Shown: positions 1 through 9,138, numbered from the stretch's first letter. The stretch is DNA of 64,000 nt from Ardenticatenaceae bacterium (GCA_020634565.1 JACKBN010000004.1:372001-436000), one strand, 5' to 3'. Translations and numbers: made by a program. Notes: generated from the letters alone by a model not told the origin.

Positions 1-2136
1 TCCTGCCACGCGGGTGACCTGTTCACCGATTTGCATTTCCACAACTTGCTGGTGCCGCAGCTAGGGCCGGGCAAAGGGCACGGGCCAGAGGGTAGGGACG
101 ATTGGGGTCACGCCGCCGTCACCTTCGACGCCCGGGATCGCTTTACCTTCCGCACCGCGCCGCTGCGCAATGTGGAACTGACTGCGCCCTATTTTCACAG
201 CGGGGCGTATCCTACGTTGGCGCTGGCCATCGCTCATCACGCGGACATCAACGGCATGGCCACCAGCTATGATCCCAGCCAATTTTTGCCGCCCGCTTTT
301 TACAGCAGCGTACGGCCGTACAATGCCACCGACCAACTTGCCACCGCCGCGCCGGAACTGATCAACGGCCTGCCGCTCACCGAGCAGGAAATCGCTGATT
401 TGGTGGCCTTTTTGCAAGCGCTGACCGATCCAGCAGCGGTGGATTTACACGATTTCATCCCAGAGTCGGTGCCTAGCGGCTTTCCGCTTGATCCGGTGCC
501 GACCGGGTTGACAGTGCCGTTGGGCGTGGCAGATAGGGGCAATACGGCCGTTGCCGACACTGCTCCCGATCCGCCTGAAATTACCAATCTGCAATTTAGC
601 AACGTAGCGGCCCAGGCAGGACTGAACTTCCAGCACGGCGCGTTTCGCACGGGCATTTTTGCCGATCCGGCAGCGATGATGGGCGGTGGCCTGTGCTGGA
701 TTGATTACGATCAAGATGGCTGGCAGGATTTGTACCTGGTGAACAGCTATGCCGAAGATGAGATCGCGTATTGGCAGGCGAACGGTGGCCTGCCGACGAA
801 TGCGCTTTTCCGCAACCAGAATGGGCAGTTTAGCGACGTGTCGGCCCAAACTGGCACCAATCTCGCCCTGCGCGGCAACGGCTGCCTTGCCGCCGACTTC
901 AACCTGGACGGCTGGCCCGATTTGTTTGTGACGGCCGACGGGCCGAACAAATTGCTGTGGAACCAGGGCGATGGCACGTTTGCTGAAGGCGCGGCTGCCG
1001 CTGGCCTGGACGCGCCGGAATGGAACAGCGCCGCCGCCGTCGCCGACCTGAACGGCGATGGCTGGCCCGATCTGTTTGTTGGCGCGTACATCAGCTTGCA
1101 AAATCAGATTCCGCATCCCAGCGGCGCGTTCCCGCAGGATTATTATGGCCTGCCGGATCGGATGTATCTCAACAACGGCGACGGCACTTTCCGCGAGGTA
1201 ACGCTCGATGTGGGCCTGGTGCGGGAAGAGCGGGCGCTGGGGGCACTTTTTAGCGATCTGGATGATGACGGCCGTTTTGAACTGTACATTGCCAACGACG
1301 GCCAACCGAATCGGCTGTACACGGCCGTTCCCGACGACAGCCCCGCCGGTTTCCACTTTGAAGATTTGAGCCTCAGCGCCGACATCGGCGACTCCGGTAG
1401 CGGCATGGGCGTGACGGGTGGCGATTATGATGGCGACGGCCGTTTTGACCTGTTTGTCACCAATTGGGAAGCGGAGCTGAACGCCCTTTACCGCAATGAG
1501 ATGGATGAGCGGGACGAACTGGTCTTCCGCTACAGCACCTACCGCATTGGTATCAGCGGCCTGGGCAGCAACATGACCGGCTGGGGCACCCACTTTGCTG
1601 ATTTTGACCAGGATGGCGACATTGATTTGATGACGGTAAACGGCCGTGTGCCCATCACCAATCTCAACTCTGATCCCGAGCTGGTGCGCTTTTACGGCAA
1701 CATGGCGCAGGAAGGCAAGCCGGGCCAGTTCCGCGAATGGACGCGCCCCGTGGGCCTGCACGAGAATGGCGTGGGGCCGCTGCTGGCGCGCGGCAGCGCC
1801 ATGGCCGACTATGACAACGACGGCGACCTGGACGTGGCCATCAACACGATTGGTGGTGCGCCTGCCTTGCTGCAAAACAACGGCGCCACGGGCAACTGGC
1901 TGCAAATTCAGCTCAATGGCTTTTATCCCGGTGCCGTGGTGGAAGTTGAGTTGCCAGACGGCCGTATTCTGCGACGTGAATGGCATGTAGGCAGCAGCTA
2001 CCTGGCGTCGGAAGATACGCGGCTGCACGTGGGGCTGGGCCAGTTTAGTGAGGCGGCTCGGGTGCGGGTGACGTGGGCGGATGGTGTGTGGGAGGAAACG
2101 GCCGTGCCTGCCAATCAATTGCTCAAACTTCCCTGA
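1..2136 (+). CDS. Di-heme cytochrome c peroxidase C-terminus fused to FG-GAP repeats and ASPIC/UnbV domain (5' partial)
   Basis: The reading frame is already open at base 1, where it reads S-C-H-A-G, the end of a CxxCH haem-binding motif followed by the 'LFTD..FHN' context of MauG/cytochrome c peroxidases. The gene therefore begins upstream of the window. About 150 residues of peroxidase-like sequence follow, including 'FRTAPLRNVELTAPYFHSG', which matches the conserved C-terminal part of that family. Next come at least seven FG-GAP/VCBS-type calcium-loop repeats of the form D-x-D-x-D-G-x-x-D-L (for example DYDQDGWQDLY, DFDQDGDIDL). The last ~70 residues resemble the ASPIC/UnbV domain found after such repeats in CRTAC1-like proteins. 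The protein is probably exported and surface-exposed. Electron transfer coupled to adhesion or ligand binding is inference. The fusion is visible; its function is not known to me. Confidence 0.8.
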   Translation, partial: SCHAGDLFTDLHFHNLLVPQLGPGKGHGPEGRDDWGHAAVTFDARDRFTFRTAPLRNVELTAPYFHSGAYPTLALAIAHHADINGMATSYDPSQFLPPAFYSSVRPYNATDQLATAAPELINGLPLTEQEIADLVAFLQALTDPAAVDLHDFIPESVPSGFPLDPVPTGLTVPLGVADRGNTAVADTAPDPPEITNLQFSNVAAQAGLNFQHGAFRTGIFADPAAMMGGGLCWIDYDQDGWQDLYLVNSYAEDEIAYWQANGGLPTNALFRNQNGQFSDVSAQTGTNLALRGNGCLAADFNLDGWPDLFVTADGPNKLLWNQGDGTFAEGAAAAGLDAPEWNSAAAVADLNGDGWPDLFVGAYISLQNQIPHPSGAFPQDYYGLPDRMYLNNGDGTFREVTLDVGLVREERALGALFSDLDDDGRFELYIANDGQPNRLYTAVPDDSPAGFHFEDLSLSADIGDSGSGMGVTGGDYDGDGRFDLFVTNWEAELNALYRNEMDERDELVFRYSTYRIGISGLGSNMTGWGTHFADFDQDGDIDLMTVNGRVPITNLNSDPELVRFYGNMAQEGKPGQFREWTRPVGLHENGVGPLLARGSAMADYDNDGDLDVAINTIGGAPALLQNNGATGNWLQIQLNGFYPGAVVEVELPDGRILRREWHVGSSYLASEDTRLHVGLGQFSEAARVRVTWADGVWEETAVPANQLLKLP

Positions 2137-2439
2137 ATTTAGCCACAAATTTCCCAACGAATCGAGGCCAAAATGGATAGATCATCACCTAGCGTTCTCT
2201 TCGCATCTCTTTTGCACCCAAAAATTTCCCCGGTAACTGCGTCAGAGAGCGCCTGCCAAATTTGAAGTTTCAGGGGAAATGCCTGTAGCCTCACAACTGC
2301 GCGCATGTGCCGCAAGCAGAGCGCGCTAAGAAAGCGTGGCTACGAGGAGTGTCATGACGAGCTAAATCTGCCGCAAAGATTTTGGCTCAATGAACCAAGA
2401 GCAAACGCAAACTAGACCAATTGTTAGAGGAATCACCCT
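2137..2439. other. Intergenic region without recognisable gene
   Basis: About 300 bases between the peroxidase fusion and the next plus-strand gene. I see no convincing coding region, tRNA or repeat. The last bases carry an AGAGGA ribosome-binding site for the gene at 2440. No clear consensus promoter was recognised. Confidence 0.5.
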
Positions 2440-3963
2440 ATGCTTGAGACGATTCAGCAGTCGGTGAAGCATCATGATCAGTACCAGATTGAAATCAAGC
2501 TGGATTATGAACTGCATGCCGACCAGAAAACCCGCTACCAGATTTCAACCTACTTTTTTGTGCCGCAAAGTTTGGGCATCACACCGGAAACCTATCCTAA
2601 AGGAACCTTTTACCAGGATGTGCAGAGCCACATTCGTTTGAAAACACCCAGCCTGAACCTGCGTGAATTTACGGAAAGCAACCGGTCGCCGCTGCAAATT
2701 ATTGAACGGTTGGTGGGGGAGGGGAATTGGGTGAGCAATACGGCCGTTCACGAACAAATTGTCACCCAAATGAAGCTGCTCAGCGCCATGCTCAAGAGCG
2801 CGCTGCGCGAGCATTTTATCCTCATTGAGCGGCGCGTGGCCGAGGTGCAGGCCACCCCGCATGGTAAAACGCATTACCTGGTGCACAACCTGGTGGATGA
2901 ATTTATTACGGAAGCGGCCCGTGTGACGCAGCGTTATCGAGCACTGCTGGCGGACTTTAATTTGCCCAACGTGCCGCCCTCGGTTTTTACCGCGTTTTTG
3001 TTTACCGATGAGTCGATCAGCATTTTAATTGAAGAGAGTGCGGTGGAAATGTTCCAGATTGTGGACGAATATCTCAAGAAGACCAACCGCGAGGATTACA
3101 AGCTGGCGTTGAGTGAATTGACGACGCGGGAGGCAAAATATCGCAAAACGCGCGGCTATGAATCGCTTTTGGTGGAGGACAGCGACAATGAAACGTATCT
3201 TTACCGGGCTTCTATCCTGAAAAAATATGCGTCGAGCGTTCTCTTTTTAGACACGGACGTGCGACCGGATGGCCAATATTGGGAGCAGCTTATCTTGTCT
3301 TTTGCGGCTGGGCTGGCGATGATTTTTGCAACGGCCGTTGCCTTTTACTTTCAATTTCGCTTTGGCAATTTCACCTTGCCCTTCTTCATTGCCCTGGTGA
3401 TTGGTTATATGTTTAAGGATCGCATCAAGGAAATTAGCCGCATTGTGTTTGCCAAACGGCTGGAGAATTATTTGTTTGACCGGCGCATTACCATTCGCAC
3501 CCAGGATGGGGCGCATCGCCTAGGGGTATTGCGGGAAAAGGTTCGCTTCATTCAGGAACGCGAGGTGCCGCTTTCTGTGCTGCGGGCGCGCAACCGCGAC
3601 GAGATTACCGAAATTTCTAATGAAGGGCGTGGCGAAAATATTATTTGCTACACCAAGGAGATCGAGCTGCAAATTAAAGATGCTGAAAAAGTATTGCGCG
3701 GTTTCCCCGAAATCACGGGCATCAATGATATTTTGCGCTTTGACGTGCGTCACTTCCTGAAAAAGATGGCGGAGCCGATGCAGGAGCGCTTTATTATTCG
3801 GGAAGGGGAATTGGTTTCCTTGTTATGCCACAAGGTGTACCACGTCAATCTGGTTTCGCGTTACAAAACGGTGCGCCCCGGCGTGAATAAAGAAAATCGC
3901 CACCTGCGGCTGATTTTGGATCAGACGGGGATTCGTCGTATTGAAGAGGTGCCGCATTTGTAG
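2440..3963 (+). CDS. Uncharacterised membrane protein with two central TM segments
   Basis: A 507-residue protein that I do not recognise. The ATG is preceded by AGAGGA at good spacing. Residues ~1-280 are soluble and rich in charged helices. Two hydrophobic segments follow at about 284-305 and 311-328, separated by a short loop, giving a hairpin-in-membrane arrangement. The C-terminal ~175 residues are again soluble and basic. There is no signal peptide, so both large domains probably face the cytoplasm. No catalytic motif is evident. It stands alone, between the peroxidase fusion and a convergent minus-strand operon. The product is hypothetical; only the topology is supported. Confidence 0.75.
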   Translation: MLETIQQSVKHHDQYQIEIKLDYELHADQKTRYQISTYFFVPQSLGITPETYPKGTFYQDVQSHIRLKTPSLNLREFTESNRSPLQIIERLVGEGNWVSNTAVHEQIVTQMKLLSAMLKSALREHFILIERRVAEVQATPHGKTHYLVHNLVDEFITEAARVTQRYRALLADFNLPNVPPSVFTAFLFTDESISILIEESAVEMFQIVDEYLKKTNREDYKLALSELTTREAKYRKTRGYESLLVEDSDNETYLYRASILKKYASSVLFLDTDVRPDGQYWEQLILSFAAGLAMIFATAVAFYFQFRFGNFTLPFFIALVIGYMFKDRIKEISRIVFAKRLENYLFDRRITIRTQDGAHRLGVLREKVRFIQEREVPLSVLRARNRDEITEISNEGRGENIICYTKEIELQIKDAEKVLRGFPEITGINDILRFDVRHFLKKMAEPMQERFIIREGELVSLLCHKVYHVNLVSRYKTVRPGVNKENRHLRLILDQTGIRRIEEVPHL

Positions 3964-3987
3964 GGTGAAACGGCCGTTCGGCCATTC

Positions 3988-4545
3988 TTACCTGAGTTTG
4001 GTGACGGCATCGCCGATGCGAATGGCACCAGGCTGCACAATTTTGGTATTGATGCCGCGCAAATGAAGCTGCTTGCCTTCAGGCGAGTTCACAAATTTCA
4101 TGGCGTCCAGGCCGAAGCGGGCGACAAACTTTTTGCAGCCGGTATGGGGCTTGGCGGTGACTTCTACAATGGCGTCACCAATTTCCAGTCGTGTGCCGGC
4201 TGGAATATTTGCCTCGCTCAAATCAAAATCCACGTAAAGCTGATCGCCCGCCAGCGGCCAACGGTCGCGGCTTTGGGCTACCAAATCGGCAGCGCGGCTG
4301 TTCATCAGGGTGAGTTGGGCATCGGGGTGAGCCGAGCCATCGGGCATGGCATTGCTGCCGCGTGTTTGCCAGTTGTCGCCGATGAGACCAACGGCCGTAT
4401 CCAGTTCCCCTTCGTGCAGCAGCTCCCGTTCATCCGTAGACGGCCGTCGCACAATCATCTCTAACACGCCGCCATCCTGCGGTGATTGCCGAATGTGATC
4501 CAGACCTGCTTCCAATTCTGTTGTTGTCAGGTGTTTAATCGTCAT
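3988..4545 (-). CDS. MOSC domain protein
   Basis: A 185-residue protein with the features of a stand-alone MOSC (molybdenum cofactor sulfurase C-terminal) domain. These include a conserved Cys in the context 'PHTGCKKF', followed by a 'G.DA..F..SPEG..LHLRGI' segment and a closing 'V..GAIRIGD' beta-strand. In characterised members the Cys carries sulfur for molybdenum cofactor or related sulfur-transfer and detoxification chemistry. The substrate here is unknown. The start ATG overlaps the stop of the upstream TPR gene as ATGA, so the two are very likely translationally coupled. It is the last gene of a three-gene minus-strand operon with the DapF homologue. Confidence 0.8.
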   Translation of the reverse strand: MTIKHLTTTELEAGLDHIRQSPQDGGVLEMIVRRPSTDERELLHEGELDTAVGLIGDNWQTRGSNAMPDGSAHPDAQLTLMNSRAADLVAQSRDRWPLAGDQLYVDFDLSEANIPAGTRLEIGDAIVEVTAKPHTGCKKFVARFGLDAMKFVNSPEGKQLHLRGINTKIVQPGAIRIGDAVTKLR

Positions 4546-4910
4546 GTGCTATCTCCTTGGTGAACCAGACCCAGCGCTGCCGCCAGATCATAATAATGGG
4601 TTGCCTGGGCTGCATCCCCTGTTTGCTCATAGGCGTGCCCCAGATTGACGTAGAGTGAGGGCATAAAAGTTTCGACTTGATTGGGTTCGGCCTTTTGCGC
4701 ATGGGCCAGGGCAGTTTTATGCCAAAAAAGCTGATCATTGGCGGTTTGGGCCAGATGGCCAACATAGTGGGCGGCAATGCATTTCTCGTAGTCATCAATG
4801 GCCTGTTCCCAGGCTGCGGTAAAGCAGCGACGTGCCTCTTCAAGTCGCCCGGCAAACTCCAGCTGTGTACCTTCAGCGCACAATTTTACGGCTGGCCGCT
4901 CTAAATCCAT
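4542..4910 (-). CDS. Small TPR-like protein
   Basis: A 122-residue protein made almost entirely of amphipathic helix pairs. A TPR signature is visible near the C-terminus (the 'LYVNLGHAYEQTGDAAQATHYY' region, residues ~86-107), and a weaker one around residues 15-40 ('G..LEFAGRLEEARRCF'). Such proteins mediate protein-protein contacts and have no catalytic residues. It starts 11 bases after the DapF homologue's stop and ends in a 4-base ATGA overlap with the MOSC gene, so it belongs to the same transcript. Its partner is unknown. Lack of a signal peptide suggests a cytoplasmic location. Confidence 0.7.
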   Translation of the reverse strand: MDLERPAVKLCAEGTQLEFAGRLEEARRCFTAAWEQAIDDYEKCIAAHYVGHLAQTANDQLFWHKTALAHAQKAEPNQVETFMPSLYVNLGHAYEQTGDAAQATHYYDLAAALGLVHQGDST

Positions 4911-4921
4911 ACAAACCTTCC

Positions 4922-5776
4922 TTACGCAGGCAGCGGGAAGTCGAACATTTCGGGCGCAATCTCACCGTCGCAAATTTTGGTGACGGGGCCAATGAGGGTG
5001 CCATAGAAGTTTTCATCCAGCGAGACGGCCAGGGTGCCACCGGGCATGTGAACCGTGACGGTGTTATCGCACAAACCCAGCCGATGCGCAACGGCCGTTG
5101 CGGCCGTGCTGCTGCTGCCCGAGGCAAGCGTGTAGCTGGCGCCGCGTTCCCAAATTTCAATCTGGATATTTTGCCGGTCTTGCACATACAAAAATTGCAC
5201 GTTGGTGCGGCGAGGGAAAAGGGGGGAATGCTCGATGAAAGAGCCGTATTGGTGAGCCAATTCGCGGGTAGGGGGTTCTTCAAGCAAAACGACACAGTGT
5301 GGATTGCCTAAAGTTGCCGCGGAGAAAGAGAATGTACGGCCGTTTACCACCATGGTCTCAGCCAACACTTCTCGCGCCGGGCCGGTCACGGGGATTGCTT
5401 CACTATCAAACCGTACCTGACCCATGGCTACCTGAATGATACGGCCGTTTGGCTCAATGGTGCACGTTACCGGGCCACCCATCGTTTCTACACTGAACGG
5501 TTCATGCCCTACACGGCCGCTGTCCAGCAAATAACGGGCGAAGATACGCAAGCCATTGCCACTTTTTTCCGCATCGCTACCGTCTGGATTGTAGATGCGC
5601 AGGCCAAAATCACACGTTTCGCTGGGATACGGCCCCAGTAAAATGCCGTCTGAGCCAATGCCAAAATGCGGATGGCAGATTGTTTGAATAGCAGTTTTGG
5701 CCAGTGGTTGAGGAACCGACTCTGGCTCAATAACAATATAAATGTTGCCTAAACCGTGGTATTTGGAAAAATTCAT
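4922..5776 (-). CDS. dapF: Diaminopimelate epimerase family protein with both catalytic cysteines replaced by serine
   Basis: A 284-residue protein of normal DapF length and fold. It starts 'MNFSKYHGLGN' and keeps 'GIGSDGIL', 'YNPDGS' and 'SGNGLR'. True DapF interconverts LL- and meso-diaminopimelate using two Cys, one as base and one as acid. Here the first Cys position (CGNG in DapF) is Ser72, in 'EKSGNG'. The second (ACGTGA in DapF) is Ser219, in 'ASGSSS'. The Asn in 'GLGND' is kept but the Asp is Ile12. Overall conservation argues for an intact, selected protein, but classical two-Cys racemisation is not expected. It may be a paralogue with another substrate, or a Ser-using variant. It leads the operon with the TPR and MOSC genes and is transcribed divergently from the ABC transporter. 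Confidence 0.8.
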   Translation of the reverse strand: MNFSKYHGLGNIYIVIEPESVPQPLAKTAIQTICHPHFGIGSDGILLGPYPSETCDFGLRIYNPDGSDAEKSGNGLRIFARYLLDSGRVGHEPFSVETMGGPVTCTIEPNGRIIQVAMGQVRFDSEAIPVTGPAREVLAETMVVNGRTFSFSAATLGNPHCVVLLEEPPTRELAHQYGSFIEHSPLFPRRTNVQFLYVQDRQNIQIEIWERGASYTLASGSSSTAATAVAHRLGLCDNTVTVHMPGGTLAVSLDENFYGTLIGPVTKICDGEIAPEMFDFPLPA

Positions 5777-5983
5777 AATTTATATCTGCTGAAGTTGGAT
5801 CGTTGCGTGTGTTGCATCCTGAATTGGCATGTTAACGGGTGCCTTCTTGGAATATGCCAGAAATTCCCAATTTGAACCTGTTTAATGTCGATTTGTGGAG
5901 ATAAAATCCATTGGGACTTCGGTTCTATATGAAGGAAACTTGTCACCCTGACATCCCTTCACGTTCCCCTAATTGCCCCTTGT

Positions 5984-6012
5984 TTGACATCCACAGATGA
6001 TATTCGTATAAT
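5984..6012 (+). promoter_or_regulatory. Perfect-consensus sigma70 promoter for the ABC transporter operon
   Basis: TTGACA at 5984-5989 and TATAAT at 6007-6012, separated by exactly 17 bases. Transcription would start near 6019-6020, giving a leader of about 370 bases before the binding-protein ATG at 6390. The match to both hexamers and the spacer is exact. Confidence 0.8.
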
Positions 6013-6389
6013 TCTATCACCATTCTTCATGGTTAAAAGAGAAGAAGAGAAATCTCAATATGGCGTACCTGCGCAATATCGGAAAAAACAGAATACAAAT
6101 CTAAAAACCATATCTATTGCTTGTTGAAAGCAACAGGGCTGGTTTTTTTTGCTTGACCCAAAATGGTTGCAAGCTCATCAAAGTTTGATTTAATCAAAAA
6201 GCAAATACATTGATGAGTTATAAAATTTGTGTAATAAGACGATAGCGAAATAGATTCTTAGACTTGAATTTAGGTTGCTGTCGCTTTTTATGTAAGTGGC
6301 ATTTGCCTTTTGCAGTTGGTTTTTACTCATTTCATGTCAAACTGTTCATTTTGCAACACTTTGACGAATTCTTTACGAGGAGAGTACAT
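6013..6389 (+). promoter_or_regulatory. Long structured 5' leader with internal terminator-like hairpin
   Basis: The untranslated leader contains a composite hairpin. The outer arms AAAAACCA (6103-6110) and TGGTTTTT (6140-6147) enclose TGTTG (6122-6126) paired with CAACA (6131-6135), and the T run extends to 6150, which has the form of an intrinsic terminator. Downstream, CTCATCAA (6174-6181) can pair with TTGATGAG (6210-6217) and encloses a smaller TTTGAT/ATCAAA hairpin. The gene's ribosome-binding site ACGAGGAGAG lies at 6375-6384. The arrangement of promoter, terminator-like hairpin and a second hairpin before the gene suggests attenuation. I do not recognise a known riboswitch class. The rest of 5777-5983 is the divergent spacer upstream of the DapF homologue. 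Confidence 0.45.
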
Positions 6390-9008
6390 ATGAAGAAAAC
6401 CTTATCTCTTATTTTGTTGCTGTTGGTTGCTGCTGTAGCAGTAGCCTGTTCAGCACCAGCCGAAACTGTTGAAGTAACCCGCGTGGTTACCGAAACAGAG
6501 GTCGTCGAAGTTCCTGGCGAATCCGAAGAGGTTGTGGTTGAGGTAACGCGTGTTGTTACCGAAACTGTTACTGAAACCGTTACGGAAACGGTTGAAGTCA
6601 ACCCCATGAGCGAAGAAGAAGCCAATCGCACCGGTGGTTGGTTAGACACCATCATCTTCGTTCAGGAGCCAAATCAGGACTCCGCCATCGCCCGTTTGGC
6701 TGCTGGCGACGTTGATATGTTTGCTGACGATGTTGGTGGTGCTGCTGCTGTACAGGCTATCGCCGATGCTGGCAACATTACGGCCGTTACCCAGTATGGT
6801 CTGTACGACGAAATCTTCTTCAACAATGGCGTTTGTGCTGATGAAAACCTGCTCAATCCGTTTAACAACGCTAAGATTCGCGAGGCCATGAACTGGGCTA
6901 TCGACCGCGATTATATTGCAGACGAATTGTACGGTGGCTTGGCTGTACCGAAGTACACTGCTATTTCTGAAGCTGGTGCTGATCGCGCTCGTTTTGCTCC
7001 TGAGATTCGGGCCATTGAAGCTCTGTATGCCTATGATTTCGACAAGGCTAACGAAGTTATCACGGCCGAAATGGAAGGTTTGGGCGCTGAGATGGTTGAT
7101 GGCAAGTGGACATATGCTGGCGAACCCATCACCCTGATCTTCCTCATCCGCATTGAAGATACCCGTCTGGAAATTGGTAACTATGTTGCTACTCAGCTGG
7201 AACAAATGGGCTTCACCATTGAGCGTGTTGAGCGTACCTCTGGCGAGTTGAGCCCAATCTGGGTTAGCTCCGATCCAGCCGAATGCCAATGGAATCTGTA
7301 TACAGGTGCTTGGAGCCAAACGGCAATCGATCGCAGCAGTGTTGATAACTTTGATTTCTTCTATACTCCGCGTGGCGTGCCGTGGCCTTCATACCAGATT
7401 CTCGAAGTAACCCCTGAGTTTGATGATCTTTCATTGCGATTGTTCAACAATGATTTCACCACGCTCGAAGAACGTGGTGACATGGTTCGTCAGATTCTAC
7501 CTCTGGCAGCTGAGAATTCCGCCCGCGTATGGGTGACCAGCCGCACCACCTTGGTGCCATTTAGCGACGAGGTTCAGGTATCTACTGACCTGGCTGCTGG
7601 TGTAAGTGGTGCCGGTATCTGGGCTAAGACTGTTCGCTTCATTGATGAGGTTGGCGGTTCCATGACCATTGCTTTGCCAAGTGTCTTCACCGAACCCTGG
7701 AACCCCTTTGGTGGCTCTAACTGGGTCTTCGACAACATGGTAAAACGGGCTATTGGTGAATCTGCTCTGTATAGTGATCCGAACACCGGTATTGCCATTC
7801 CGAACCGCATCGAGAGCGCTGAAGTTGTGGTTCAAGAAGGGTTCCCAACAGGGGTTTCTCCTTCTACCGACTGGCTGACCTTAAGCTTCGAGCCTGAAAT
7901 TGTGGTACCCGATGATGCTATCGCTGGATGGGATGCTGTTAATCAGGTATTCTTGACCGCGGCTGACGTTTACACCGAAACGCAAACGGCCGTCTACAAG
8001 AGCACCGTTATCTACCCAGCTGATATGTTCGACACCATTACCTGGCACGATGGTAGCCCGATGAGTCCGGCTGACTTCGTTATCGGCATGATCACGACCT
8101 TTGATTTAGGTAACCCGGACAGCCCTTACTACGACGAATCTCTGGCTCCAAATCTGGAGCAGTTCTTGTCCGCTTTCAAGGGTATGCGCATTGTTTCCAC
8201 CAATCCACTTATCATTGAGCACTACGCTGACAATGCTGGTCTCGACGCCGAGAACATGGTCGTTAGCTGGTGGCCATCTTATGATTACGGAGATCCTGTT
8301 GCCTGGCACAACATGGCGCTGATGCTCCGTGGTGAAGAAAATGGTGGGTTTGCCTTCACGCCTGACAAAGCTGATGCGAACGAAATTCAACGTACCAACA
8401 TGATTGCCGGGCCGTCTCTGGAAACGTTTGCTACCGAGCTGGCTGCTGCTACGGAAGAAAACTACATTCCTTACGCAGCCACTATGAGCGAATACATCAC
8501 CGCCGACGAAGCTGCTGCTCGCTACGCTAATCTGGCTGAGTTTGCTCGTCGCTATGGTCACTACTACATAGGCACGAACATCTATTACCTCTCCGGTGTG
8601 TTCCCGGTAGAAGGTCAGGCGATTCTTACCCGTTACGCTTCTCATCCAGATTCGGCAAGCCGCTTTGCTGGTTTCTCCTCACCTGCTTTGGCAGAAGTTG
8701 AGGTTGATGGTCCAAGCCGTGTCACCATTGGTGAAGAAGCTGCCTTTGACGTATTCGTTGACGTCTTTGGTGGTCCCTACGCTGTTGATGACATCAGCTC
8801 TGTAACCTACTTGCTCTTCGATGCAACGGGTGCACAGGTTGAGTCTGGCGAAGCCACAGCAGTTGAAGATGGTTTGTGGGAAGTTGTGCTTAGCACCGAC
8901 ACCACCACCGCTCTGGAAGAAGGTTCAAACCGGCTCGAGGTTGTAGTCGTTTCTAATCTGGTCGCTCTGCCAAGCCTTGGCGAATACCAGTTCGTAACGG
9001 CTCCATAG
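6390..9008 (+). CDS. ABC transporter substrate-binding lipoprotein (family 5, peptide type)
   Basis: An 872-residue extracytoplasmic binding protein. I place the start at the ATG at 6390 because it follows ACGAGGAGAG and opens a clear lipoprotein signal (MKKTLSLILLLLVAAVAVAC, lipobox AVAC with Cys20). An upstream in-frame extension is unlikely. After the lipid anchor comes a Val/Thr/Glu-rich linker with 'VTRVVTE' repeats, then the SBP_bac_5 domain (about residues 75-760) and a C-terminal ~100-residue beta-rich, Ig-like extension. The usual family length is 500-600, so the protein is long. It is the first gene of a full importer operon with two permeases and two ATPases. The ligand is probably a peptide or similar compound but is not deducible. 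Codon use is smooth and ACGGCCGT sites are few here, as expected for a highly expressed gene. Confidence 0.9.
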   Translation: MKKTLSLILLLLVAAVAVACSAPAETVEVTRVVTETEVVEVPGESEEVVVEVTRVVTETVTETVTETVEVNPMSEEEANRTGGWLDTIIFVQEPNQDSAIARLAAGDVDMFADDVGGAAAVQAIADAGNITAVTQYGLYDEIFFNNGVCADENLLNPFNNAKIREAMNWAIDRDYIADELYGGLAVPKYTAISEAGADRARFAPEIRAIEALYAYDFDKANEVITAEMEGLGAEMVDGKWTYAGEPITLIFLIRIEDTRLEIGNYVATQLEQMGFTIERVERTSGELSPIWVSSDPAECQWNLYTGAWSQTAIDRSSVDNFDFFYTPRGVPWPSYQILEVTPEFDDLSLRLFNNDFTTLEERGDMVRQILPLAAENSARVWVTSRTTLVPFSDEVQVSTDLAAGVSGAGIWAKTVRFIDEVGGSMTIALPSVFTEPWNPFGGSNWVFDNMVKRAIGESALYSDPNTGIAIPNRIESAEVVVQEGFPTGVSPSTDWLTLSFEPEIVVPDDAIAGWDAVNQVFLTAADVYTETQTAVYKSTVIYPADMFDTITWHDGSPMSPADFVIGMITTFDLGNPDSPYYDESLAPNLEQFLSAFKGMRIVSTNPLIIEHYADNAGLDAENMVVSWWPSYDYGDPVAWHNMALMLRGEENGGFAFTPDKADANEIQRTNMIAGPSLETFATELAAATEENYIPYAATMSEYITADEAAARYANLAEFARRYGHYYIGTNIYYLSGVFPVEGQAILTRYASHPDSASRFAGFSSPALAEVEVDGPSRVTIGEEAAFDVFVDVFGGPYAVDDISSVTYLLFDATGAQVESGEATAVEDGLWEVVLSTDTTTALEEGSNRLEVVVVSNLVALPSLGEYQFVTAP

Positions 9009-9031
9009 AGTTAACAAAACCTCGTTTTACT

Positions 9032-9060
9032 GTATTGAGCAGCGCTAAGCTGCTCAATAC
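9032..9060 (+). terminator. 12-bp perfect inverted repeat between binding protein and permease genes
   Basis: GTATTGAGCAGC (9032-9043) and GCTGCTCAATAC (9049-9060) pair perfectly around a 5-base loop. No T run follows. It is therefore more likely an mRNA-stabilising or partial-termination element that lets the binding protein be made in excess over the membrane components, a common arrangement in such operons. Confidence 0.6.
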
Positions 9061-9102
9061 AAGTCCGAGTCCTAAATAGGCAGTTGCCGATTTAGACCTA
9101 AC

Positions 9103-9138
9103 CAGGTTGGAGGTGGTTTCCTAACTGCTTCCAACCTG
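9103..9138 (+). terminator. Second inverted repeat before the permease gene
   Basis: CAGGTTGG (9103-9110) pairs with CCAACCTG (9131-9138), and the pairing extends inwards by A-T, a wobble and a G-C pair. The following sequence, GTTCTTTCTCT, is pyrimidine-rich. It could act with the hairpin at 9032-9060 to reduce read-through into the permease genes. Confidence 0.45.

Noticed and set aside
445..2157. 570-codon open frame on the minus strand opposite the peroxidase fusion
   Set aside because: The plus-strand frame has clear repeats and domains. The minus frame is a shadow caused by biased codon use and shows no family motif.
6264..6389. N-terminal extension of the binding protein
   Set aside because: It has no ribosome-binding site and would place a hydrophobic, unconserved stretch before a textbook lipoprotein signal starting at 6390.
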